NCBI GenBank assembly: GCA_046757465.1
Contig: JBHHYH010000009.1
Location: forward strand, 1 to 64,000
Origin: Scalindua_A sp046757465
GTDB taxonomy: Bacteria > Planctomycetota > Brocadiia > Brocadiales > Scalinduaceae
Direction of reading: 5' to 3'
DNA: 64,000 nucleotides
A program made the position numbers and the translations under genes. The notes under the pieces are model-generated. The model was not told where the DNA came from, did no database searches, and saw only the letters and a list, made by a program, of their open reading frames with translations. Below, in pieces: positions 18,050-26,617 of this stretch. How positions within the stretch are numbered: the stretch's first letter is position 1; each line of letters begins with the position of its first letter.

Positions 18050-18481
18050 TTAAAACGGTATTTCTTCGTCACTAACGTCAGTTGGTTCCATGGACTGCTT
18101 ATTGCTTGTATTCGTTTCTCCAGGCATTTCCGTCTCCGCAACCCTTTTTGCTGTACTACCTATAAATTGAAAATTCTCCGCCACGACACGCAAGGTATTT
18201 CGCTTTTGCCCATCTTTTGTCTCCCACTGGTTAAACTGCAATCGCCCTTCGATAAAGATAGGATTACCTTTACTAAAGTACTCGTTTATAACTTCAGCGC
18301 GTCTACCAAACATATTTATATCTACAAAACATACCTCTTCCTTCTTTTCACCACTTTGCCCTGTCCAGGCTCTGTTGACAGCAATTCCAAAACTAGCAAC
18401 TGCTGTACCACTAGGTGTATAACGCAACTCAGGATCTCTAGTAAGATTTCCTATCAAGAAAACTTTATTAAGACTTGCCAT
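18050..18481 (-). CDS. ssb: Single-stranded DNA-binding protein
   Basis: A 143-residue OB-fold SSB. It opens with LNKVFLIGNLTRDPELR and contains the family motif GQxxxQW-like region LQFNQWETKDGQKR. The disordered tail ends in DEEIPF, the acidic hydrophobic tip that recruits replication and repair proteins. It is placed between rpsF and rpsR, the standard location. Confidence 0.96.
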   Translation of the reverse strand: MASLNKVFLIGNLTRDPELRYTPSGTAVASFGIAVNRAWTGQSGEKKEEVCFVDINMFGRRAEVINEYFSKGNPIFIEGRLQFNQWETKDGQKRNTLRVVAENFQFIGSTAKRVAETEMPGETNTSNKQSMEPTDVSDEEIPF

Positions 18482-18530
18482 ATTTTATCTCTTTTAATTT
18501 TTATTTTTATTTCTTTATTAAACGATTAAC

Positions 18531-18887
18531 TTATTTTGACGCAACCGGGGCAGTAGGTTCTTTTTCAGGGCCTTGGGCTTCTTTAGTTACCGGTTCTTTA
18601 ATTTTATCTATCTTTACTATCAAGCTCCTCAAAACATTGTCTGAAAGTTGCAAATCCCTTTTTATAGGCGTAACTGAATCTGCTGGAGCTTTAAAATATG
18701 TGAGTAAATAAGTTCCTCGTTTGTGACCTTTCAACTTGTATGCAAGTTTTCTTTCTTCCCATTTTTCACTCTTAATCACTTCAGCTCCTCTATTTTCCAA
18801 AATATCACTGACTTCTTTGACCGCCGCATCCCAATCTGCATTAGCAATAGTATTGTCGATTATGAACATTCCCTCGTATAGCTTCAA
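18531..18887 (-). CDS. rpsF: 30S ribosomal protein S6
   Basis: A 118-residue S6 with the ferredoxin-like fold: LYEGMFIIDNTI at the start, then KWEERKLAYKLKGHKRGTY-like sequence in the middle, and LRSLIVKID at the end of the core. A 20-residue Pro/Glu/Ala-rich tail follows. S6 pairs with S18 in the 30S platform. It lies 15 bases downstream of pth. Confidence 0.96.
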   Translation of the reverse strand: MKLYEGMFIIDNTIANADWDAAVKEVSDILENRGAEVIKSEKWEERKLAYKLKGHKRGTYLLTYFKAPADSVTPIKRDLQLSDNVLRSLIVKIDKIKEPVTKEAQGPEKEPTAPVASK

Positions 18888-18901
18888 TATTATATCTCCT
18901 C

Positions 18902-19459
18902 CTAATTAAACATACTCATGCAATCGTTTATTCCTGTTGCAACCCAAATATTTATCGCCTTACTTGCTCTTTCTAAAGCATTCTCAATGGTTTTACCTTC
19001 TTCTTTTGCAAAACATGATAAAACAAAGTCTTTTTTGTCTTCCGAAAAGCAATTTCCAATACCGATCCTTAACCTGGGAAAACACGTAGTTTTTAAATGA
19101 TCCGAAATTGATTTCAATCCTTTATGTCCACCACTGCATCCTTGTTCTCTTACTCTAATTTTCCCTAAAGGAAGGTTAATATCATCCAAAATTACAAGTA
19201 TATCATCCAGTTTACAATCATATCTTCCTATAATTTCTTTGATAGGTCTTCCGCTTGCATTCATAAATGTCTGTGGTTTTACAAAGAGTGTTTTTTCACC
19301 TTCAATAATACATTCGCTAATTAGAGAATTACAACACTTTTTGGCAATATTTACATTATACTTTTTAGTATATTTGTCTATAACCATAAATCCTACATTA
19401 TGTCTGGTCTTTGCGTATTTTCTACCTGGATTTCCAAGACCAATGACAATTTTCATCAA
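18902..19459 (-). CDS. pth: Peptidyl-tRNA hydrolase
   Basis: A 185-residue Pth, which frees tRNA from peptidyl-tRNA that drops off ribosomes. Catalytic His lies in GRKYAKTRHNVGF (H20-N21), and the conserved KPQTFMNxSG segment at about 61-70 and the LDDINLPLG stretch with D94 are visible. The start overlaps the end of the L25 gene by four bases, the usual ctc-pth coupling. In this lineage pth leads directly into rpsF. Confidence 0.96.
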   Translation of the reverse strand: MMKIVIGLGNPGRKYAKTRHNVGFMVIDKYTKKYNVNIAKKCCNSLISECIIEGEKTLFVKPQTFMNASGRPIKEIIGRYDCKLDDILVILDDINLPLGKIRVREQGCSGGHKGLKSISDHLKTTCFPRLRIGIGNCFSEDKKDFVLSCFAKEEGKTIENALERASKAINIWVATGINDCMSMFN

Positions 19460-20109
19460 TCCTTATTTTCTGCCTCTGCCTCCGCTTCTGCTTCTTCTTC
19501 AGGTTTACGAGCAGTTAATACCTCTGGTTCAGCAACTAATTCCTCTTCTGGCACTTCTTTTTCTTCCACAGCAAAATGGACTGATACAACAATAGCATCT
19601 GGATTTTCCAAAACCTTAACATTGGGAGGAAGTTCTATGTCCTTCATATGCAAGGAATCTTTAATCCTGAGTTCTGAAACATTAATCCGTATTTCTTTCG
19701 GAATCTCAGTTGGAAGACACTCTATCTCAACCTCTTTCATAGAATGATCTAAGATTCCTCCTTCTTTTACTCCTTGTGAAGTTCCGTATAACACAATGGG
19801 TACTTGAGTAGTAACTTTTTCCGTTAAAGCAATTCTAACAAAATCAATATGTAATATCTCCTTACCAAAGGTATCAAATTGTACATCCTTTATAAGCGCC
19901 GTTTCCTCTGAACTATCCCACTTTAGACTAACCATTTTTACCCCGGAATTAAGTGTTTTAACAAATTCTTTTTTATCTAGTAAGAACATCAGGCTTTCCT
20001 GCTTATGCCCATACAAGATAGCGGGAATTAATCCAGATTTCCTATACTTACGTGCTATACGAGAACCACAATCTTTCTTTATCTTTATCTGTATTGATAT
20101 TGCATCCAT
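19456..20109 (-). CDS. rplY: 50S ribosomal protein L25 (CTC/TL5 type)
   Basis: A 217-residue two-domain L25. The N-terminal domain binds 5S rRNA (RKSGLIPAILYGHK motif at about 23-36), and the C-terminal TL5-like beta domain contains LPTEIPKEIRINVSEL. The last 30 residues are almost all Glu and Ala. CTC proteins of this type are associated with stress tolerance. It overlaps pth and follows prs by 68 bases, matching the prs-ctc-pth order of many bacteria. Confidence 0.94.
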   Translation of the reverse strand: MDAISIQIKIKKDCGSRIARKYRKSGLIPAILYGHKQESLMFLLDKKEFVKTLNSGVKMVSLKWDSSEETALIKDVQFDTFGKEILHIDFVRIALTEKVTTQVPIVLYGTSQGVKEGGILDHSMKEVEIECLPTEIPKEIRINVSELRIKDSLHMKDIELPPNVKVLENPDAIVVSVHFAVEEKEVPEEELVAEPEVLTARKPEEEAEAEAEAENKD

Positions 20110-20176
20110 TGTTACAATTCTGATATATTCTAGAAAATTTTAAAACTCAAATTTACTTATCTAGAAAGCTTATAGT

Positions 20177-21151
20177 TCAGCTTTCAGAGAACATTGAACT
20201 AATAGACTTGTTAGTATGAATCCTTTTGATTGCTTCACCTAAAAGACTTGCAATAGACAAAACTTTAATTTTCGTGCCAAGACTTCTGGCCTGTTCATTC
20301 AGAGGAATTGTGTCTGTCACTGCTATCTCTTTAATTGGTGCATCCATCAATTTTTCAGCAGCAGATCCACATAACACTGGGTGCGTTGCTCCTACATAAA
20401 TATCTTTGGCTCCCTTTTCCTTCAGTATCCTTGCAGCCTGGCATATGGAACTACCTGTAGCTATTATATCATCGATTATAATTGCGTTTTTATCTTTTAC
20501 ATCACCTATTACAAATCCAACCTCTATTTCCTCAGGCCCAACCCTTCTTTTGTCGACCACGGCCAATCTAATATGCATATTTTTTGAATATAATCTTGCT
20601 ATCTTTATACCACCAACATCCGGTGAAACTACTACAAAGTCTTCTAACTTTTTCTCCTTATAGTAATCTGCGAGCACACGGAATGCAAGAAGATGATCCA
20701 CTGGTATATCGAAAAAGCCTTGTATCTGGGCAGCATGTAAATCTATAGTTAGCAATCTATCTGCACCTGCCCCGGTTACAAGGTTTGCAACCAGCTTTGC
20801 CGTAATGGGAACCCTGCCCTCATCTTTTCTATCCTTTCTAGCATATCCATAATACGGCAAAACCGCGGTTATTCTCGCAGAGGACGCCCTTTTAAAACAA
20901 TCTATCAAGATTAATAACTCCGTAAGGTTTTCGTTTACTGGCGGACATGTGGGCTGAATAATAAATATATCCGACCCACGAACATCTTCATTAACCTTGA
21001 CGTCTATCTCCCCATCTGGAAATCTACCTACGAGAACATTTCCAAGAGGAATTGAAAGATACTTGCATACTTTCTTTGCAAGAGTTGGGTTTGCATTTCC
21101 AGCAAATATTTGTATATTGTTTAGAGTATCTATACGACTTTTTCCGTCCAT
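20177..21151 (-). CDS. prs: Ribose-phosphate pyrophosphokinase
   Basis: A 324-residue PRPP synthetase, which makes PRPP from ribose 5-phosphate and ATP for nucleotide, His and Trp synthesis. It has the flexible loop YARKDRKDEGR (about 106-116), the PRPP-binding signature IIDDIIATGSS (about 225-235) and the conserved TIDLHAAQIQGFF stretch. The length is slightly above the usual 310-316 because of a short N-terminal extension. It is the first gene of the long leftward run and divergent from mgtC. Confidence 0.96.
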   Translation of the reverse strand: MDGKSRIDTLNNIQIFAGNANPTLAKKVCKYLSIPLGNVLVGRFPDGEIDVKVNEDVRGSDIFIIQPTCPPVNENLTELLILIDCFKRASSARITAVLPYYGYARKDRKDEGRVPITAKLVANLVTGAGADRLLTIDLHAAQIQGFFDIPVDHLLAFRVLADYYKEKKLEDFVVVSPDVGGIKIARLYSKNMHIRLAVVDKRRVGPEEIEVGFVIGDVKDKNAIIIDDIIATGSSICQAARILKEKGAKDIYVGATHPVLCGSAAEKLMDAPIKEIAVTDTIPLNEQARSLGTKIKVLSIASLLGEAIKRIHTNKSISSMFSES

Positions 21152-21494
21152 ATTCTAATTTAAAAACGGAAATTATGCGCCTCACTAAGAACTTATGATT
21201 ATTTCTCGCTATTATCTGTCACATTCCTGCACACAGTTTTTCTTGTTACCATTTCCTCAATTTTGGAGATGAATGATTATATGTAAATATTTATCCCAAA
21301 AATAGTTAAAGCGTAAACTTCTCCAGTATATAATGAAGCAAAATGTTATCAAAAAAACGTATTCAATGCAAGAAAATAAAATTATCCCAAAAAGTGTCGG
21401 AAATATAATGACTTGCGCTTGGAACATTAGTAGGTATATCTTACAAGTTTGCCCTTTTAAAAAATGTACATAAAACTGAAAGTGTCAAATTACT
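21152..21494. other. Divergent intergenic region, prs / mgtC
   Basis: About 340 AT-rich bases between the two start regions with no convincing gene. It should carry the promoter for prs on the - strand; I found only weak candidates. No riboswitch-like structure is recognisable, although MgtC-family genes are often under leader control in other bacteria. Confidence 0.4.
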
Positions 21495-21522
21495 TTGAAA
21501 CGGTTTATCTTCTCTGTATAAT
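21495..21522 (+). promoter_or_regulatory. Sigma-70-type promoter for the MgtC operon
   Basis: TTGAAA at 21495-21500 and a perfect TATAAT at 21517-21522 are 16 bases apart. Transcription would start near 21529 and give a leader of about 40 bases before the mgtC ATG, which has a strong AAGGAGGG site. Confidence 0.65.
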
Positions 21523-21567
21523 TACTGAAAATATTTCTGTTTAATCTGATAAAAAGGAGGGTAAAAA

Positions 21568-22272
21568 ATGTCTAATTTTGGCGATATTTTTATGTTTGAC
21601 ATTGGCACTGTGTTTGGGAAACTATTAATCGCAGCGGCCCTGGGTGGAGTTATTGGGTGGGAAAGAGAGAGAAGAGGAAGGCCTGCAGGGTTAAGGACGC
21701 ATCTATTGTTGTGTGTGGGTGTAACCCTAATTATGTTGGTATCAGAACATATCTTTGTTCAGTATCAAGTTTATAAGCAAGATTCAATCCTCCGGATAGA
21801 CCCTGCTAGAATTGCTGCTCAGGTTATAACAGGTATAGGTTTTCTAGGTGCAGGTACTATTATGAGGTTTAAAGCTAGTGTAAGGGGTTTAACCACAGCA
21901 GCGTCTCTCTGGGTTGTGGCAGGTATTGGCCTCGCAATAGGTAGCGGATTTATTTTACCTGCTATCTTCACAGTCTTTATTGCGATTATGACCTTAATTT
22001 TACTTCCAAAAGTTGAAAGTGAAATTAAGAAAGATAAATATATAACAATGAAAATGTTAATTGCTGGTCAGGAACATTTTCTGGACAATATAAGAAGTGT
22101 TCTGGAAAGATATTCTTTAAAATTACAAACTTATAAATTTGAAAAGGATAGCCAAAAAAATGAGATTATGTATGATATAAGCGTTAAGTATAAAGATGAA
22201 GAGATGTTAATACTTGCTTCTAACGATATGGCAAAAACAATCATGGATATAAAAAGATTAGCTTGGGAATAA
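21568..22272 (+). CDS. MgtC/SapB family membrane protein
   Basis: A 234-residue protein with four or five membrane segments in the first 150 residues and a soluble C-terminal domain. The MgtC signature is clear: GGVIGWERERRGRPAGLRTH at about 26-45, TGIGFLGAGTIMR at about 89-101 and VRGLTTAASLWVVAGIG soon after. Proteins of this family affect survival in low Mg or in hosts and may inhibit ATP synthase, but many environmental members have unknown roles. A strong AAGGAGGG site precedes the ATG. An exported protein follows 33 bases later. Confidence 0.9.
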   Translation: MSNFGDIFMFDIGTVFGKLLIAAALGGVIGWERERRGRPAGLRTHLLLCVGVTLIMLVSEHIFVQYQVYKQDSILRIDPARIAAQVITGIGFLGAGTIMRFKASVRGLTTAASLWVVAGIGLAIGSGFILPAIFTVFIAIMTLILLPKVESEIKKDKYITMKMLIAGQEHFLDNIRSVLERYSLKLQTYKFEKDSQKNEIMYDISVKYKDEEMLILASNDMAKTIMDIKRLAWE

Positions 22273-22305
22273 TTCTTACTAAAAATGAGGAGGTGCTAAG
22301 TTACT

Positions 22306-22818
22306 ATGAAAAAAATTCTTATTTTTTCTATTTTTTGTCTTATACCTTCATTTCTCTTACTGGGTGCTTCAAATTCAGATCAGGTTCTTGAAAAACTTGA
22401 TTCTCTAGAAAAGAGTATTTCTAATCTATCATTCAGAATTCTTGCCCTAGAGAAAAGGATTATCTCACTTGAAGAAAATTTCTTGCTGGAGAAGACCAAG
22501 ACAGAGGCACAATTCAAGAGGATTCCTGAAGGTTTTGAACAGTCTGAAGAAGATTTTTCAATAGTGAACGTTACTTACAAAACTCATTATAATGATACAA
22601 TTTTTAAAGGTAACATTATAAATAAGTCAAATGAAGATTACAAATATGCACTCTTCAAAATAAGTGTCTATGACAAAAAGGGTGCTGTCTTGGCAAGTAA
22701 CGATTTCTACATATTGAATATGGACAGGGGAGCAAGAAGGTCGTTTGAAGCAACAATACATGGTTTTAAGGCAGATGAGTTTGACAAATATACAATCAAA
22801 TTCAACAAGGGTTCTTAA
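22306..22818 (+). CDS. Exported coiled-coil protein with FxLYD-like domain
   Basis: A 170-residue protein with a signal peptide (residues 1-20, KKILIF then a hydrophobic core ending LGAS). Residues about 24-62 form a heptad-rich coiled coil with LEKLDSLEKSISNL and related repeats. The C-terminal 90 residues look like an extracytoplasmic beta sandwich of the FxLYD type: FKGNIINKSNEDY, then KISVYDKKGAVLASNDFYI. No enzyme motif is present. Such proteins are usually anchored or periplasmic and of unknown role. It has an AGGAGG site and probably shares the mgtC transcript. Confidence 0.65.
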   Translation: MKKILIFSIFCLIPSFLLLGASNSDQVLEKLDSLEKSISNLSFRILALEKRIISLEENFLLEKTKTEAQFKRIPEGFEQSEEDFSIVNVTYKTHYNDTIFKGNIINKSNEDYKYALFKISVYDKKGAVLASNDFYILNMDRGARRSFEATIHGFKADEFDKYTIKFNKGS

Positions 22819-22927
22819 AAAAAGATTTTTGATTTGATTCCTTTACTGTTTGAAGTTATATTTACGCTTCTTTATTCCGTGTGAGGATAAGTTTGACAAT
22901 ATTTTTTATTTTTCAAGGGAGAAATTG

Positions 22928-24856
22928 ATGAGATTTAAGCACTTGTTTGAACCCATAAACATAAAAGGCTTTTTGTTGAAAAACCGTATTACAATGGCAT
23001 CAATGCCTACAGGCTTCAGTTGCACAAATGGTTTTGTTTCCAAAAAGATGGTTTCATATTATGCAAAAAGGGCTAAAGGTGGTGTGTCATTAATAGTAGT
23101 TGAAGGAGCTGCTGTTGAAGATAAAGGTAAGATTTATTTATCACAGCTCATGGCTAGTAGTGAAACATACCTATCAGGTTTAAATGAGTTAGCAGAGGGC
23201 ATCACGAAAAGCGGAGCATTTGCAGTATTACAGCTTCAGCATGGTGGAAGGCTTGCAATGGGCTCAAATCCAATGTCCGCCTCAGATGTTTCTTTTACGT
23301 GCCCATGTACCGGAAGAGATATAGTTCCTACATCTATGACCGGGGACGATATAAATGCAACAGTTACGTCTTTTACAAACGCTGCTGTTTTGTCAAAAAA
23401 GGCTGGCTTTGATATGATTGAAATCAGTGGAGGATATGGTCATCTTTTGAGCCAGTTTCTTTCGCCAAGGACTAATAAGAGAAGTGATAATTATGGTGGT
23501 AGTCTTGAAGGAAGAATGAAATTACCTTTGGACATAATAGAATCAATAAAAGGTAAATTGGGAGATAGTTTACCAATAGGATACCAGTTAATGGCAGACG
23601 AACTACTTCCTGATGGATTTTATATAGATGAGGCAAAGGTATTTGCCAAGAAACTGGAAGACTGCGGAATTGCTTATATTACAGTTACTTCAGGGACACC
23701 AGAATCATTCTTTAATGGTGACGGCCTCTTTGCAATGAGGTCTCCCGAAGGTGGAACTTCTCAACTAAGTAAGGATATTAAGGGTGAGGTCTCTATTCCG
23801 GTCTTTGCTACTGGAAAGATAACAAATGTACAGATGGTTGAGGACATACTCGCTTCAGAAAGTGCAGACGCCTTAGCGCTTGATAGACCATTATTTTGCG
23901 ATCCAGATGTTCCAGTAAAAGCTCGTTCAGGAAGAATCAGTAACATTATCGAATGTGTTTCATGTGCAAATTGTAATGACCGTGTTATGAAGGAACTTGG
24001 CGCTGATTGTACGGTTAATCCCAGAGTTGGGCGAGAGAGTGAAAGTGTCAGTACAGAAGCATCTGTCAAAAAGAAAGTACTTATTGCCGGTAGTGGTCCT
24101 GGTGGGATTTGGGCGGCTCTAACGGCTTCTGAAAGAGGCCATAATGTTACTTTATTGGAGAAGGGGCCTAAGCTGGGTGGCCACCTGAAGGCAGCGCCAA
24201 AGGCGCCGGGAAAAACACCCTGGATAAAAATGCTGGATTATCTTTCAAACCAGCTTAAAGAATCCAGGGTAGATGTTAAGATGGAAACTGCAATAGATGA
24301 GGAATTCTTGAAAAGCAACTCTCCCGACATCCTTATCATAGCGACGGGAATTAAGCTCAAGAAAATAACTGTGCCTGTTGCCGAGGGAAGAGATGTGGAT
24401 GGTCCGGGCGTTGTGTTATTCGGGAAGAAGGAGCCGGGAGAAAATAACGTAGTCATTGGTGCAGGTTTTATAGGATCAGAAATTGCGGAATGTATAGCAG
24501 AAAAAGGTAAAAAGGCAACCCTCATAGAAAAACTCCCTTCAGTAGCACAAGATATGGACCTAATTAATAGAACAATTTTGTTAAAGAAGCTTGACGAATA
24601 TGGCGTTCAGTTCTGCCTTAATAGTAAACTTGTCGAGATAACTAAAGATGAGGTAATAATTGAGGACAGTGCTGGAAAAAAGGTAGAGATCAAAGCCGAT
24701 CTAGTCATTAACGCAAGCGGTTTTAATCCTGCAAATGATTTTTTTCCCAAAGCAAAGGATATGATAAATGAAGTTCATCTTATAGGTGATGCAAGGATAC
24801 CAAGGAATATTCATGACGCAGTGCATGAGGGATATCAGATAGGCTTAAACATTTAG
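22928..24856 (+). CDS. FMN/FAD/Fe-S oxidoreductase, 2,4-dienoyl-CoA reductase family
   Basis: A 642-residue enzyme of the FadH/NADH:flavin oxidoreductase family. I place the start at ATG 22928 (MRFKHLFEP), which has a GGGAG site; a longer frame from 22850 has none. An old-yellow-enzyme TIM barrel that binds FMN fills residues 1-330. A cysteine group follows, C-x2-C-x2-C-x11-C (CVSCANC), then an FAD/NAD module with GSGPGG and GAGFIG nucleotide folds. The family normally has C-x2-C-x3-C, so the first spacing is one residue short. Members reduce dienoyl-CoA, trimethylamine or bile-acid substrates; the substrate here cannot be assigned. It follows the exported protein and converges with tldE. Confidence 0.85.
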   Translation: MRFKHLFEPINIKGFLLKNRITMASMPTGFSCTNGFVSKKMVSYYAKRAKGGVSLIVVEGAAVEDKGKIYLSQLMASSETYLSGLNELAEGITKSGAFAVLQLQHGGRLAMGSNPMSASDVSFTCPCTGRDIVPTSMTGDDINATVTSFTNAAVLSKKAGFDMIEISGGYGHLLSQFLSPRTNKRSDNYGGSLEGRMKLPLDIIESIKGKLGDSLPIGYQLMADELLPDGFYIDEAKVFAKKLEDCGIAYITVTSGTPESFFNGDGLFAMRSPEGGTSQLSKDIKGEVSIPVFATGKITNVQMVEDILASESADALALDRPLFCDPDVPVKARSGRISNIIECVSCANCNDRVMKELGADCTVNPRVGRESESVSTEASVKKKVLIAGSGPGGIWAALTASERGHNVTLLEKGPKLGGHLKAAPKAPGKTPWIKMLDYLSNQLKESRVDVKMETAIDEEFLKSNSPDILIIATGIKLKKITVPVAEGRDVDGPGVVLFGKKEPGENNVVIGAGFIGSEIAECIAEKGKKATLIEKLPSVAQDMDLINRTILLKKLDEYGVQFCLNSKLVEITKDEVIIEDSAGKKVEIKADLVINASGFNPANDFFPKAKDMINEVHLIGDARIPRNIHDAVHEGYQIGLNI

Positions 24857-24868
24857 TCTAAGAAGCTC

Positions 24869-24927
24869 GCCCTGTGGAATATACACCAAAGGGTTTATGT
24901 AAACCATACATTTTTATTCCACAGGGC
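24869..24927. repeat. Long inverted repeat at a convergent gene end
   Basis: A perfect 13-bp repeat (24869-24881 with 24915-24927) encloses 33 bases, with a smaller hairpin near 24890-24903 inside. The right arm includes the last codons and the stop of tldE, and the left arm lies 13 bases after the flavoenzyme stop. It probably ends or protects transcripts from both sides, although neither strand has a clear T tract after the stem. Confidence 0.55.
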
Positions 24928-26380
24928 AGGCAATATTATCTAATTGTACGTTACTTACTGCAATTTCCGGGGCAATTACTACTTCCTCAGACCCCCATAC
25001 CAGTGTAGACCTCTTTTCTTTTGTAATGCCAATTATGTTGTTGAGTATTCCTTTGATATTAGTATTTATCCTGATAGTATTAGGTTTCAGAGGATCACAT
25101 ATCCTTCCATTTTTTATTGAAAAAGAATCGGCTATTATGGTACTGGTAAAGTCACCCATGGCTAATCCATTTATTGGGTAAGTGTACCATATCCTACCTA
25201 TGTATACTCCATCATTTACTTGATTAAGCAATTCCTCTTCGGAAGTCTCATTGTTTCCTTCTATTATCACGTTTGTTGGTGATATACTAGCTTTCATCTT
25301 ATACTGTCTACCTCCCGTTGACGATCTAAAACCATTCCTCGGCACAGGGCTATATAAGTTGTTTGTAAATTTCTTTGCAAAATAATTATTTGCAAGAAAA
25401 CCAACAAGTATACCGCTTGAAATCAGGTCAGTTCTTCCCGTTGGCAAACCTTCACAGGTTACTCTTTTGCTGCCTATTTCTCCCTTTATTGATCCATCGT
25501 CGTATATATTTAAATTACATGAGGATATACTTTGTCCGAGCATTCCGAGGAATGGTGTGTTCGAAGCGTTAACCGAGATTAGATTTAATGATGGTATTAG
25601 AACATGTGAAGTAATATCCGTAAGAGGTTGACTCCCAAAGATGACATTGTGTTTTCCAGATTCAATTCTCTTTCCCCCGATCGTCCTGATTGCGCTTAAG
25701 GCAGCTTCTCTTCCTGCTCCTTCAGGTTTAAAGGTTGCCAGATGTGTGCTTATATCCCATCCAGTGCCTTTAACATTTTCTTCCTCAATCATCGAGGTAA
25801 TGTTTGCTGTAAGGATAGTGGATTCATCAAAATCATTTATCTCCCTTGTACTCTTTATCGCCATCCTTTCCTTCAAAATAGTAATATCTCCACCAACTAT
25901 AATTGATTTTACATATCCTCCATCAGTAAAAGTATTAAGAGAACCTCCAAGCGCTTCCCATCCCAAGTTCACAGTATCTTCTGCACTGATTTCCATGACG
26001 CAATTGTCGTGGTAATCTTCTAAAGTTGGTTTATTCGCTGGTTCTGGTAGTATCCTGAAATCAGGATCGTACACCCTGCTTCTTTTTGCCTTCGTCAAGG
26101 CTTCAAGAGCTCCTTCTTGCGTCAGATCACCCGTAACGGATCCGAACCCTACTTCGATTTTATTTCTCGTCTTGAACGCAGCGAATACTCCCAGACCATA
26201 AGATTGTATAGATTTTGGTTCCTGTACTCCATTGCAAGGAATATCAGATGTATAGTTTAATCTTACTGTTATTCGCTCATTCCATGATGCAAATACCTCA
26301 GCATCAATCACATCTTTCTTTCCCTTTATACATTTTAGCGCTTTATCAACAGATGTCCTTAAATCTTCTATCCTTATCAT
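24914..26380 (-). CDS. tldE: TldE/PmbA family protein
   Basis: A 488-residue protein of the TldD/TldE family. TldD and TldE form a heterodimeric metalloprotease that trims unfolded or modified peptides; TldE is the partner without the metal site, and this chain indeed lacks the HExxxH motif. Visible family segments include the ESGKHNVIFGSQPLTD region and the NGFRSSTGGRQYKM stretch. The C-terminal part carries GLAMGDFTSTI, typical of PmbA. tldD is upstream on the same strand with 237 bases between them that hold a structured element. Confidence 0.85.
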   Translation of the reverse strand: MIRIEDLRTSVDKALKCIKGKKDVIDAEVFASWNERITVRLNYTSDIPCNGVQEPKSIQSYGLGVFAAFKTRNKIEVGFGSVTGDLTQEGALEALTKAKRSRVYDPDFRILPEPANKPTLEDYHDNCVMEISAEDTVNLGWEALGGSLNTFTDGGYVKSIIVGGDITILKERMAIKSTREINDFDESTILTANITSMIEEENVKGTGWDISTHLATFKPEGAGREAALSAIRTIGGKRIESGKHNVIFGSQPLTDITSHVLIPSLNLISVNASNTPFLGMLGQSISSCNLNIYDDGSIKGEIGSKRVTCEGLPTGRTDLISSGILVGFLANNYFAKKFTNNLYSPVPRNGFRSSTGGRQYKMKASISPTNVIIEGNNETSEEELLNQVNDGVYIGRIWYTYPINGLAMGDFTSTIIADSFSIKNGRICDPLKPNTIRINTNIKGILNNIIGITKEKRSTLVWGSEEVVIAPEIAVSNVQLDNIACPVE

Positions 26381-26406
26381 TTTTTTATTGTTGAATAAAA
26401 CGTAGC

Positions 26407-26522
26407 GGAGGTCTTTAGACCTCCATTCACCATTGGGTGAATGTCAGTGCTCTTATAACATTTCTACCAGCTAACATGGACATGGAAACCTAAAGGTTTC
26501 CGCTAGAAGGGGCATGTTATAA
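26407..26522. repeat. Composite palindromic element (four inverted repeats)
   Basis: Within 116 bases there are: hairpin 26407-26424 (7-bp stem, loop TTTA), hairpin 26425-26442 (7-bp stem), and a larger structure with a 9-bp outer stem (26453-26461 with 26514-26522), a 5-bp inner pairing (26462-26466 with 26504-26508) and a central hairpin 26484-26501 (7-bp stem, loop TAAA). The order and density of palindromes resemble non-autonomous relatives of IS200/IS605 elements, but no transposase is near. It may also shape the mRNA between tldD and tldE. Confidence 0.6.
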
Positions 26523-26617
26523 CTTGAATTTCATTATTCCATACAGCTAAAAAATTAATCCACCTTTAAGAATCCATCTTTTCCCACTTTTCTAAAGGGA
26601 AAAGAGGGGGAGGGATT

